From: Aspergillus flavus
Taxonomy: Eukaryota; Ascomycota; Eurotiomycetes; Eurotiales; Aspergillaceae
DNA: 64,000 nucleotides
Direction: 5' to 3'
Assembly (NCBI RefSeq): GCF_009017415.1
Contig: NC_092405.1
Coordinates: forward strand, 992,001 to 1,056,000
Shown: positions 44,853 to 54,309 of the stretch, piece after piece
Layout: each line of letters starts with the position of its first letter
How positions within the stretch are numbered: the stretch's first letter is position 1
Translations under genes and position numbers: made by a program
Notes under the pieces: model-generated
What the model was told of the DNA's origin: nothing
What the model saw: only the letters and a program-made list of their open reading frames with translations
Databases searched by the model: none

Positions 44853-46228
44853 TCAGAAACTCTCTTTAACGGGCTTCTGATTCCCCTCCCAAACCAACTT
44901 CCTCGGCTGCATATACTCCTCCAGAACCTCATCAGTAACCAGCCCCCTTCTCTCCTGAAACAGACGCACATACTCCTGCAAAGCCTCAATGGCCATCTTC
45001 TTCAACTCACCCGTCAAAAGAGAACCACTCTTGTAGCTCTTATAAACCTCCTCGAGCTTCGCATCGTCCTCCTCGAAATACGTCAGATAGATATACGAAA
45101 CATCCACATCCGGATTTCCGCCCAGACGACGATGATCATCGACGCTAACCTGCCCGCCACTGAACGCATACTTGTTAATCTTCGTTTTGATCTGCTTCGG
45201 AGTGTCAGACATAAAGATAGCGGAGTTAGGGTTCGACGAGGACATCTTTCCCCCGGGACCCTGCAGCGCAGTGAGGAATTTGGAATGGATGAGCGCCGGC
45301 TTCGGCGACGGGAAGCGCATCTTATGCGCGTTATCCCGTAGTAAGCGGAAGTAGGGATCCTGGTCGATGCCCATGGGAATCAGGCAGGGGATGTTGGCGA
45401 TGGACTGGGTACGGGTTGGTTGTGGATCATCCGTCCAAATTTCTGGGTAGGACGTCGCGAAGGCGGCTACGCATTGAACCGAGGGGAAGAAGATACGGCC
45501 GATGTTGGTGCTGTTTTATTTCACTATTAGCTTAATTCAAACCAAAAATAGATAGGTAAAGTCTAGCTTGCAGTAATACCTTTCGTTGAAGCCGAATGCG
45601 CCACGGACTTGGTTGAAAGTCACGAGCTTCGAGAACTCCCACGCGTTCATCAGAAAGTGGTTGCTGAGGTACTTGAGATCGCTGTAAATAAAGGTCTTCT
45701 TCTTGTCAAACCCGATAGCAATGATGTCTCGGGCATTCTCTTTGGCGTATTCCATTGTTTCTTCGAACGTGAGATTGTCTTTGAACAGGGCCTTCTCGTC
45801 GTCCGTGAGCATGAATACTAGAGGTACGTCGAAGACGTCTTGAAGCCACTTTGTGAATTGCAGAGGAATCGTATGTCCCAGGTGTAGACTGCCAGTGCTT
45901 GGGCCACGACCGGTGTAGAGGAAGAAGGGCTCGCCGCGTTCGTAAAGGTTCAGGATTCGGTCGAAGTCACGGTGGCTGAAGAACAGGCCGCGTCGGAGCC
46001 AACGGTGCGGCTTGTGCCCAGTCACCTGTTCGAAGCGCTCGAGGAGTTTCTGGTCTATAATGGATGTGTTCCATTTTCTGCGGCGGTTAGTATATTGCAA
46101 ACGATGCGCTGGGGGCAAACATACTGGGAGATAGCTTCGTAGTCAATCGAGGCGACATCGCCGTTCTCATCCCGGGCGCCTTCGACGGACCAAGGATTGA
46201 TGTCTTGTTCTTGATTAGATGCTGCCAT
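44853..46228 (-). CDS. Tryptophanyl-tRNA synthetase, cytosolic
   Basis: Three exons on the minus strand (46228-46125, 46077-45580, 45510-44853) give 419 residues, the size of the eukaryotic cytosolic enzyme. The ATG at 46228 (MAASNQEQDINPWSVEG) is chosen because nothing conserved lies upstream and the NPWSVEG step is typical. The HIGH-like motif is GRGPSTGSLHLGH. The substrate pocket reads FMLTDDEK. The KMSKS loop is GGKMSSSNPNS. Introns are 47 and 69 nt with good splice sites. It activates tryptophan and charges tRNA-Trp. No mitochondrial presequence is present. Confidence 0.95.
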
Positions 46229-46548
46229 GTTCTCAGCCACTGTTAAGGTTGCAAGTGATACAGGTAGAAAGCGAAAGTTGGTCTATTTATGTGGGATGAC
46301 AAGTGACTCACCATATTTTATCTAGGGCTAAGCACTAGTCACGGGACATAGATTTGCAATTAATTAAGTAGAGATGTATAGGGTAACCATTTCAGCCCCC
46401 ACCCAAATGCAATAACAGATGAGATGGGTAGAATATGAGAAAGAAATAGACAGTCGTAAACGAACTCATTCAATTTTGCAACACTAATATATCCGGGGTA
46501 TCAAGTTTCAACAATCCAAGAGAAGCGTATGAGTCAAACGTAACAAGA

Positions 46549-47997
46549 TCAAGCGTCCTCGTCGCCTTCTCCGATAGACACTTTCTTCAGAGATAGATCC
46601 TTCTTCAATTCCTGAATGCGTCTGGCAAGCTTATTCTTCAAAATTTGGTTTTGCATCTTCTCCCATTTGGCGGTCTCCGTTCGGATAAGCGCTTCTAATT
46701 CCGCAATTTCTTCGCGTTGCTGTTGCATTTGTTGCCGCTGCTCCAGCTGCTCCTCATCCAGACCATCTTCAGCCGCGCCGCGTTCGTCTCCATCAGACTC
46801 GTCACTCTCGTCGCCCGACGATTCCGCGGCAGGTGTGGACGGCTTCGTTGCCATAGGCGTGCCGGCTTGGTAAACCCCACTGTCCACGGGAGTCGCAGCC
46901 GGAGCGGGAGGAGCTGCATTATCATCGGCAGCCAGAGCAGCCTCCATTTCCGCAGCAAGTGCGTCCTCGAAGTCTTCGAAGATACCAGGCGCCTCTTCCA
47001 TCCCCATGTCCCATTCACCTTCTGCGTCCTGCTCGTCATCGTATTCGTCGTATTCTCCACTTTGCACCAGACCCTCAGCCCGGTTCAGCGACGCGCTATC
47101 GACCAACTCGTAACGAGGGATGCCCACAGCGGCTTCATCCTGTGCTATTAAATCCTCCACAGCTTTTTCTACCTGTTCAATCGTCCGAGTACTAACTCGC
47201 TCACGGAACCGCCGCCTGCGCACCCACTGCAAAGGCGGTGTCAGACCATGAGCATACTGCAGAGTCTTATCATCGCCGCGTTCGACCTCGGGAGGGAGCG
47301 GGTACTCCAGAGCTTCTTTCTCGTTCGCAACCGGGCCCAGCACCAACAGCATCTGACAGATATCCCCCGACTTGTACCATCCACGACGATCCCAACTCTT
47401 CATACCTTCAATGATACATGGCAAATCCACCAAAGCCGCAGCAAATTGCTTGTCTCGAACTCTAAAAACTGCACGTCGTCCTTCGCGGGTAAGCGGTTTG
47501 AACGAGAACTCTGAGCGATCAAATCGCCTCTCGGCGATGGCACGTCGTAGATATTCGCATTCTTCCCCAGGAAGCATACGTAGGATAAACCCTTCCTCTA
47601 TAGAGGGATCGATTTCCGTATCCGACGCTTCAGAGTCGTATCCAACACCAACTGGTCGATTGGGAACCAGACCCTTATTCTTAATTCGAATCGACTGCAC
47701 ACCGGGTTTCTTGGAAGGGTTTAACTTCAAACGTTTGGGTCCTGCTGGTTGTTCTGGCGGGGGCCGGGATGCAGAAGGCTCGCTGACGGCGGGCTCATCG
47801 GCTGGTCGCTTTTTTGATGGCTTTTTCTTCTTTGCTTTCTCTGGTTCTCCTTCCGTGGTTGGCTTGCGTGCGATTTTCAGTGTGAGCTTGCGTTGAGGGG
47901 TTTCTGATGGTGGAGGGGGAGCTGGTTTCTTGGGTGGTTCCTCTGGCGCCTTTTTCTTGCCGAAGGTGAGCTTCAGCGACGGGCGACCCTCAGACAT
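46549..47997 (-). CDS. TFIID subunit TAF7 (TAFII55)
   Basis: A single exon of 482 codons begins MSEGRPSLKLTFGKKK. Residues 1-110 are low-complexity and basic. The TAFII55 domain follows from about residue 130 (EEGFILRMLPGEECEYLRRA) through VDLPCIIEGMKSWDRRGWYK and SGDICQMLLVLGPV, with the conserved LVDLPCIIE-K-D-DICQML pattern. The C-terminal third is acidic with a coiled coil (EEQLEQRQQMQQQREEIAEL). TAF7 binds TAF1 inside TFIID and restrains its activity. The gene is divergent from a histone-fold TFIID-like protein 405 bp away. Confidence 0.93.
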   Translation of the reverse strand: MSEGRPSLKLTFGKKKAPEEPPKKPAPPPPSETPQRKLTLKIARKPTTEGEPEKAKKKKPSKKRPADEPAVSEPSASRPPPEQPAGPKRLKLNPSKKPGVQSIRIKNKGLVPNRPVGVGYDSEASDTEIDPSIEEGFILRMLPGEECEYLRRAIAERRFDRSEFSFKPLTREGRRAVFRVRDKQFAAALVDLPCIIEGMKSWDRRGWYKSGDICQMLLVLGPVANEKEALEYPLPPEVERGDDKTLQYAHGLTPPLQWVRRRRFRERVSTRTIEQVEKAVEDLIAQDEAAVGIPRYELVDSASLNRAEGLVQSGEYDEYDDEQDAEGEWDMGMEEAPGIFEDFEDALAAEMEAALAADDNAAPPAPAATPVDSGVYQAGTPMATKPSTPAAESSGDESDESDGDERGAAEDGLDEEQLEQRQQMQQQREEIAELEALIRTETAKWEKMQNQILKNKLARRIQELKKDLSLKKVSIGEGDEDA

Positions 47998-48402
47998 GAC
48001 GGGCGGTTCGTAGATTCAACGATTGACACGGAGTGCTTGACCCCAAGCTAAAGCCGGGGAAAGTGGAATGAACGTATGCGTGTACGTGGTGTGAGGGATG
48101 AGTATGAGGACGTCTGGCTGATATTGTGGTTGCGGAGGAAGAGAGAAACAGGCCCGAAAAGCGGAAAGGAAAGGACGCGACGCCGCTGACCTGAACTCTT
48201 TCGTTCCGCCTTGCTTTCACTTTCATTCCATCAACTCCACCAATTTAGAAACACAATTCTTCCCTCGTTTTCAGCCAGCGTCACTAATCGTCTTTCTCTT
48301 ATTTGACAACATAAACCCGTGTTCCAACGAAATCCAGACCCTCAGCATTAACCTAGTACACCACGACACAACTCTCAAGTTCCTTTCAATAAATCAATCA
48401 CC
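47998..48402. promoter_or_regulatory. Shared divergent promoter of two TFIID-type genes
   Basis: The 405 bp between the TAF7 ATG (47997, minus) and the histone-fold gene ATG (48403, plus) must carry both promoters. No TATA box is evident. Both transcription directions have pyrimidine-rich leaders, typical of housekeeping fungal promoters. Confidence 0.55.
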
Positions 48403-49050
48403 ATGTCAGGTCCAAATCTACACAACGCTCTGCTCCGCCCACCCATTATCCAGATTCTTCGTGCAGCCGGCTTCCACGCAACCCGTCCCTCAGTCTTAGA
48501 CACCATGGCTGACCTCACAGCCCGCTACGTGATGATTCTCGCCTCATCCGCAAGCACGCACGCCGCGAACGCCCACCCAAACAACCCCGTTCCGACCCTA
48601 GAAGACATCTACCAAGCTCTACAAGACGCAGGCGCGTTGCGACCACAACTCCGCGAGTGGGAAGAAGACTGGCACGGCGACGAAGACATGCGAGGACTAG
48701 AAGGGTTTCTCAGCTGGTTCACGGGCCCGGCGAATCGGGAAATTCGACGCATTGCTGGATTCCTACCGAGCGAGGGTGACGTTGTGGATACGGATTTCCT
48801 GGAGAAGGAGGACTATCTTACGGTGTTGAAGAAGAAGCATAGCAAGACGGGAGAGGAGTCGCGATATGCGGGAACTGTCCTGGGAAAGAATGCGGAGGAG
48901 CATCCGATTGTGATCGAGGGCGGTGCGCCGAGTATCCAGGAATGGGGATCGCAGGTGCGATCGCGGGCGCCATATTTTGCGGAGAGTGATTCGTCTGGGG
49001 TTAGTAGTGCGCCGAGCAATTTGTCGGATGGGGAGGGAATGGATGTGTGA
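48403..49050 (+). CDS. TAF3/TAF8-like histone-fold (BTP domain) protein
   Basis: A single exon of 215 codons. Residues 1-85 form a bromodomain-associated histone fold: LHNALLRPPIIQILRAAGF, then RPSVLDTMADLTARYVMILA and PTLEDIYQALQDAGAL. The rest is charged, with an acidic end (ESDSSGVSSAPSNLSDGEG). TAF3, TAF8 and SPT7 share this fold and pair with TAF10-like partners. A short protein without a PHD finger fits a fungal TAF3-type TFIID subunit. Its head-to-head placement with TAF7 supports a TFIID role. TAF8 or a SAGA subunit remain alternatives. Confidence 0.75.
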   Translation: MSGPNLHNALLRPPIIQILRAAGFHATRPSVLDTMADLTARYVMILASSASTHAANAHPNNPVPTLEDIYQALQDAGALRPQLREWEEDWHGDEDMRGLEGFLSWFTGPANREIRRIAGFLPSEGDVVDTDFLEKEDYLTVLKKKHSKTGEESRYAGTVLGKNAEEHPIVIEGGAPSIQEWGSQVRSRAPYFAESDSSGVSSAPSNLSDGEGMDV

Positions 49051-49054
49051 AGAA

Positions 49055-49730
49055 GTCGCGCTTAGGGAGGATGTTTTTCTCGCTTTTGAGGATTGACATC
49101 TGCTAACAACGGAAGCTCCATGGTGGAAGGACCAGCTTATTGGAGATGTTGGAGTCTCCTTTGCTCCTATACATACGCTCGCGCTTCTTTCTGGGTAACG
49201 GACGATAAAGACAGAAGCTCTGTTAGGCAACACGCTGTCCTTGGCCAAGGGAGCAATTGGTCGCGGGCTTGCTCGACTCGGCATTATTCCAGCCCGTACG
49301 GATGGCCAACATGTTTATGCATCCGGCCGATCTTCTCGACATGAGGATGGACGCGTCCAGACCTCAAAAATATGGCGGTCCGGCGTGTCGACATATATAT
49401 CCTGCACTGGATGCAATTCAAATAAGGGTATGAGATTGAGGCTACTAGCAGAGTGATAAGCGGGCCATATGAAGGATATACCACTCAATTCGCCATGAAT
49501 CTATAGCTATAGTATCAATGAGTGAGTACAAGCGAGAGACGAGCTACTCAAAACCAATAATAATACAAGAATCACCAATTATTCAAGCTCCATTGTAGCA
49601 AACCTTGCAATTGCCCTAGTCAACACCAAGTCTTGGCCGCCATGACATCAACGCCCAAACCGCCCGAACCTCAGTTTAACTTCATCTCCAACTCCACCAA
49701 CAAACAACCACCACGAAAAACACCGCCCAC
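49055..49730. other. Spacer between the histone-fold gene and palC
   Basis: About 680 bp without a supported gene. It holds the 3' flank of the histone-fold gene and, after about 49560, a CA-rich leader for palC. Confidence 0.4.
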
Positions 49731-49733
49731 ACA

Positions 49734-51281
49734 ATGGTCTACGCCTTCACCCTCCCCACAACTTCCCATCTCTCCTTCCAAACCCACCTAACCTCGACCA
49801 CACACCCATCCCTCCCCCAAGCTGCCTCAACAGCCCGCCACGCCCTCCGCACAGCACTAAAGACACACAAACGCCTACCCCGCGGACCGCAACAAGACGC
49901 CCACCTCTCGACCCTCCTCACCACCCTAACCGACTACCTCCCATACCTAACCGCCATAACAAACAGTCTAACCAGCACGCGCCTCCCGGAAACGCCCTCC
50001 GAGGAAATCGAAATCGCCCTCCACAGCGAACCCGAACCCTCATGGCGCCCCACCCTCACCTCCGCCTCCCTCACCCTGAAACAGCCCCGGCCAAAAGGCC
50101 TAGGCCTTGAATACGAGCTCGCCTTCGTCCTCACAACATACGCCTACGTGCTCAGCAAATTAGCCCACACCACCGTAACCCGCATCCTCTACGCCCCCAC
50201 AACCCCAACCCCAGAGGCCCGCACCGCGGCCATAACAACAGCCACAAAACACCTCCTCCAAGCAAGCGCAATCCACTCTCTCCTCGCTACATCCCCGGCC
50301 TTCGCTCATGTCTCTCGCTCTGTGTCTAGCGCCCCGGGAATCGTCCCCGACCTGGACCCCGCCGCGCAAGCTGCTCTAGCGTCCCTCGCCCTGGCGGAGG
50401 CGACCCTCCTCGCTGTGCTCAAGGACGACTCCTACGTGTCTGCGTGTATCCAGGCCCGCAACCCCAATGACAAGGAGTGGATGGTCCGCGCGCCGGAGAT
50501 CCCGAAAGTGCGCGCGCACTTGTTCGCCAGATTGTGTATTCGCGCCGCGGAGTATGCCGAGCAAGCGGCTGCCGGATTGGGTGCCGTTGGGGCGCAGGGA
50601 CGGGCCGGCATCGAGGAGGATTTGATCAAGTATGTGCGTGTGCTGGGGAGGGTTGCGCGTGCGCGCGCGTGTCGGTTTTTTGGGGTTGATGCGGAGCTGG
50701 CGGGGAAGATTGGGGAGGGGATTGCGTGGTTGCGGGCTGCGAAGGCGGCGCTTGGGGTTAGGGGGGAGAAGCAGGAGAATGAAGTGAAGAGTAGGGGGTT
50801 TTCGAGGTTGAAGCAGGGGTGGATGGAGCGGAGGGAGGAGCGGAAGATGGAGAAGGACGCGGGGAGGATGGAGAAGGGGGAGTTGGGGCCTGGGGATAAT
50901 GCTGGGCGGGAGGAGGAGGGAAGGGTTATTGAGATGTTGGAGACGAAGTGGGTGAGGATGAATGATACGGTGGGTTTATTTTTGCTTGTGGTATCGTGTT
51001 GAGGGTTCTTTGCTGACGGGAGTGTTTAGATCAATACGCAGCTGATTCCGCCGTCGGCGGATCTTGTAGCGAACTTGCCGTCTGGCCGAGATATTCATTC
51101 TGCGCCGGGAGCCTATAGGCTCCAGGCTTTGGACGATGAGGAATTGGTACGCATGCGTGCTCCGCCGGTGGAGGACGATTTCGGACCGGGCAGTGATGTG
51201 GATGATAGTGAGGAGGAATCTGGTCTGGCGAGAGATACGCCGAGCACGGTCCCTGAACGGACTGATAGTGCTTATTATTGA
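49734..51281 (+). CDS. palC: pH-response regulator PalC
   Basis: Exons 49734-50969 and 51030-51281 (60-nt intron) give 495 residues, close to the size of known fungal PalC. The N-terminal BRO1-like domain starts VYAFTLPTTSHLSFQ and includes GLGLEYELAFVLTTYAYVL and the EWMVRAPEIPKVRAH step. After the intron, NTQLIPPSADLVANLPSGRD and an acidic tail follow. PalC binds ESCRT-III (Snf7/Vps32) on cortical structures and helps assemble the complex in which PalB cleaves PacC at alkaline pH. The coding strand is C-rich at the 5' end and G-rich at the 3' end. Confidence 0.9.
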
Positions 51282-51284
51282 TAC

Positions 51285-51665
51285 CCTGGGACTGTTCCAT
51301 GAGCAGAGAACATAGTGTATAGATGTGTACATGGTGCATAGTACATGAGTACATAGCCGAAGCTCGTACAGTCAAAAGCAGTGATATGAAGGACTTTAAT
51401 CAAAGCAACCATTCTATGATCACATAAACCCATACCCTAACATAACCACCAACATCTACCTCCCTCAACCCTGAAAACCACCATAACCCCCAAACTCAAC
51501 CCAACCCAACCAATCCATTTTGAACCAATCCAATCAAAGAAGAAAGAGACAAGGAAGAAAGGGAAAAAATGATACAATTGATCTAGAAAAACAGCCTAAC
51601 AAAGAAAATAAAACCCGTCCTATACTCAATCCAATTCAATTCATTCCATTCCAGCGCACAAAATC
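51285..51665. other. Convergent 3' spacer
   Basis: Region between the palC 3' end and the complex I subunit 3' end. It is A- and C-rich; no gene is seen. Confidence 0.4.
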
Positions 51666-51668
51666 CAC

Positions 51669-52189
51669 CTAAGCACTCTTCTCGAAATAGTTCTTCTCCT
51701 GGAACAGGTAACCCTTGATCTTGCGCTCCTTCAACAGCTCAAAGTACTTCTCTAGAGGTCCAATATTAGCATATATCCAGTTTTAAGCAATCTTAATCCA
51801 TTTCAACTCTCCAAGCAAGTCCCATTGGACCAATTCCCAGTCTCAATCCCCAGTTCTGAAGTAGACACCCACACCATATCAACAACCCATACCACAAACC
51901 CAACCTCAACCCCAAAGACAAAGCAAGCAAGCAATCAAGAAAGAAAAGGAAAAGAAAACCAACCTCTCAAAGCCCCACACTTCTCCAAATGATTCACGCC
52001 CTCGCGCGCATAGCACTTCCCCAATTCCTCACCGACGAGACGAGACATCATGCTGCGGACCCATTGCTCACGGATAATGGCGTCACGGGCGTTGTGGACG
52101 GCGACGTTGTCTTCGAAGTCGACGCCCTCGTAGGTTGGGGGCACGGTGGGCTTCTTGGCGAGGAAGGCGGCGGACTCGGGGGTGGGCAT
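51669..52189 (-). CDS. NADH:ubiquinone oxidoreductase 12 kDa subunit (complex I)
   Basis: Exons 52189-51964 and 51751-51669 join across a 212-nt intron, the longest among the genes here, to give 102 residues. The protein starts MPTPESAAFLAKKPTVPPTY and continues with AIIREQWVRSMMSRLVGEEL, KCYAREGVNHLEKCGALR and a closing KGYLFQEKNYFEKSA. This is the fungal 12 kDa (PDSW/NDUFB10-like) accessory subunit of the membrane arm of mitochondrial complex I, with the paired cysteines of the intermembrane-space CHCH-like region. There is no cleaved presequence, as usual for this subunit. Confidence 0.88.
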
Positions 52190-52194
52190 TTTGG

Positions 52195-52800
52195 CGGGCT
52201 TTTTTTTGGGATTTTGGTTCTTCGTAGGTGGGAAGGTTTGGCCGGGGTGCTGGACGCGGGGAGGGCGTTGGGAAGTTGGTGATCTCGGATTCGAGAGTTG
52301 GATGTGCCTTTTCTGATGTCGTCGGGGTTCCGGAGTTATGTGCAATTGGTGGGTGGTGATTGGTGGGCGGTCTGGGCGGTCTGGGGGCTTGAGTGTACTG
52401 CTACGGGGGCGTTTAGGGACCTTTTGTGCAGAGTGGTTTTGATGTCACGTGAGGATGTGTATACATCGCATTTGGGAGATTATTTTCAATTAGTTCCGCT
52501 ATTGATGAAGGAAAACATGCTCAAATTGATTAAAATTCATCTGTCTATAGCCATAATTATCTCGTAAGAAAAGAAACGCTTGCCGATCAATGATAGCCCT
52601 TCTTCGGGCAGTGTACAGTACATCCAAATGCAAGCCATGTGTAACAAAAGTATGTCGTCCAAATACGCCGGAATATCGTCAGAATTGTCCCACAGCAAGT
52701 ACAATACGGTCATCAAATCACCCATCGGGCGACATATACAGCGAGCCAAAGATCATCCGCGGCCGATCATGCACGAGCCATTTACGTGGTGTAACGGGGT
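52195..52800. other. Spacer upstream of the complex I gene
   Basis: Contains the promoter region of the complex I subunit gene and the 3' flank of the mannosyltransferase gene. No gene is seen. Confidence 0.4.
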
Positions 52801-52805
52801 GACTT

Positions 52806-54308
52806 TTATGATTGCGGCGAATTATCTTGCCGCCCAAAGAACTTCTCGTAGAGTTCTGTCGCCTTGTCTTCTACGCGCTCCCGCCATGGCCGGTTGATCG
52901 CCTGGCTGATGCGGCGATACTCCCACAGCTCTGACCAGCAGTCGCGGCCATAGCCACAGCCGGCAAGATTCACCATAAAGTCACCTGCGCCTTCAACAAA
53001 GTGAATATCTGGATCACCCCCGTCTCCACAGGCGCCAGGCGGATACGAATTCATATACCGCTGAGGTAGGAATCCAACGTGGCTGCGGATCCACGGCTCA
53101 TTGGTATACAAGTATTCCAGGGCATCCTGTTCCTTGTGCTCCCACTCCATATGTTTCTGTTCATACATGACGGGATCCCACCAGATGTCTAGTAGACGCT
53201 CCGACCACACTGATCGTCGCATGAAGAAGGAACCCAAGCTGAAACCACTGCAGTCTTGCGACAGCACCATCTGGATCGATGATGGGTCTCCATCGCCCAC
53301 CGGTGAGCGTGAAACGTCATCAAGATACGCCCCCGTCGGCGGGTGGCTGATGTTCAATGGATTGTAGACATTGATATCCCGGTACGAGATGTCGCCCAGA
53401 CGGTTGAAAATGTGGTCTTGCAGGGAATAGGATGACTCTACGATCCACGTATTTAGGTCCACCCACCAGAACCTAGGAGCAATAGTCAGCCAGCATCTAG
53501 GGTACCCAACAGCAGTAGAACGTACCATTCCGCGTGGGGATACTTGCGCATGGTCTCGCGGATAATGTCGACCTTCTCCCAGCTTTCGCGCCATTCATGC
53601 GAATACCGCTTCTTCGCCAACATGTTCACTACTTCCAGCTCGTATCCCCACTGTTTCGCATATTCTTGCTTATTTCGAATGCTGTTGCGCTCCACCGCCC
53701 ACTCACGGGCGCCCTTCAATTCCATCACGCCACCCTCCACATTGGATTCAAGAATGATTACAAACTTGCTTCCGCCGCCAAACGATGATCGTCGATAGCG
53801 CTCGAGGAAAGCTACCGATACGAGTCAGTCCGCGCAATATCCTCATAATGCTCGCCATGACCAACTTACATGTCCAAAAGTAGAAATACCCAACCAGAAC
53901 CAGAATCAAGGCAATCAACAGCCGTAGTCGTCTGCGGCGCAACATGGTTCTGCCGAACCCACAGGAACGCCAACCTCTCCCTGGTGATAATGGACGGTCG
54001 CGTCCAAAGTCGTCTTTATCAATATAACCATTCGGTGACCTGGAGCTTACCCGGAAACTCGGCAGAGTGGCGGAGATGCGACGTTTCGACCGGGAAAAGA
54101 AGCCGTTATTCCTCGTAGAAAAAGACGGGTACCCTCGAACCTCGTCGCTCTTCGCTTTGGCGGCTGCCCACGAGATCCCGCTCGGACCTAACGGGTTCGG
54201 CGACAAAAAGCCACTGTGTGGTGTCGAACTGCCACTGCCTGTCGTGAGGCCTGGACTGGACCACCCCCCGCCGGCTGGGTGGGGTGAGGGTGATCGAGAA
54301 AGGGACAT
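52806..54308 (-). CDS. GT34 alpha-1,6-mannosyltransferase (Mnn10/Mnn11-like)
   Basis: Three exons (54308-53870, 53811-53526, 53472-52806) give 463 residues; introns of 58 and 53 nt fit phase. The ATG at 54308 (MSLSRSPSPHPAGGG) starts a basic, Ser/Pro-rich cytoplasmic tail, followed by one membrane anchor (LRLLIALILVLVGYFYFWT), the layout of a Golgi type II protein. The GT34 core has SKFVIILESNVEGG, SHEWRESWEKVDIIRETM and AEWFWWVDLNTWIVE. Where the family often has DxD, this protein has DLN. The enzyme belongs to the complex that extends the alpha-1,6-mannan backbone of N-glycans and cell-wall mannan. The DLN change may mark the Mnn11-type partner. Confidence 0.88.
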
Positions 54309-54309
54309 G

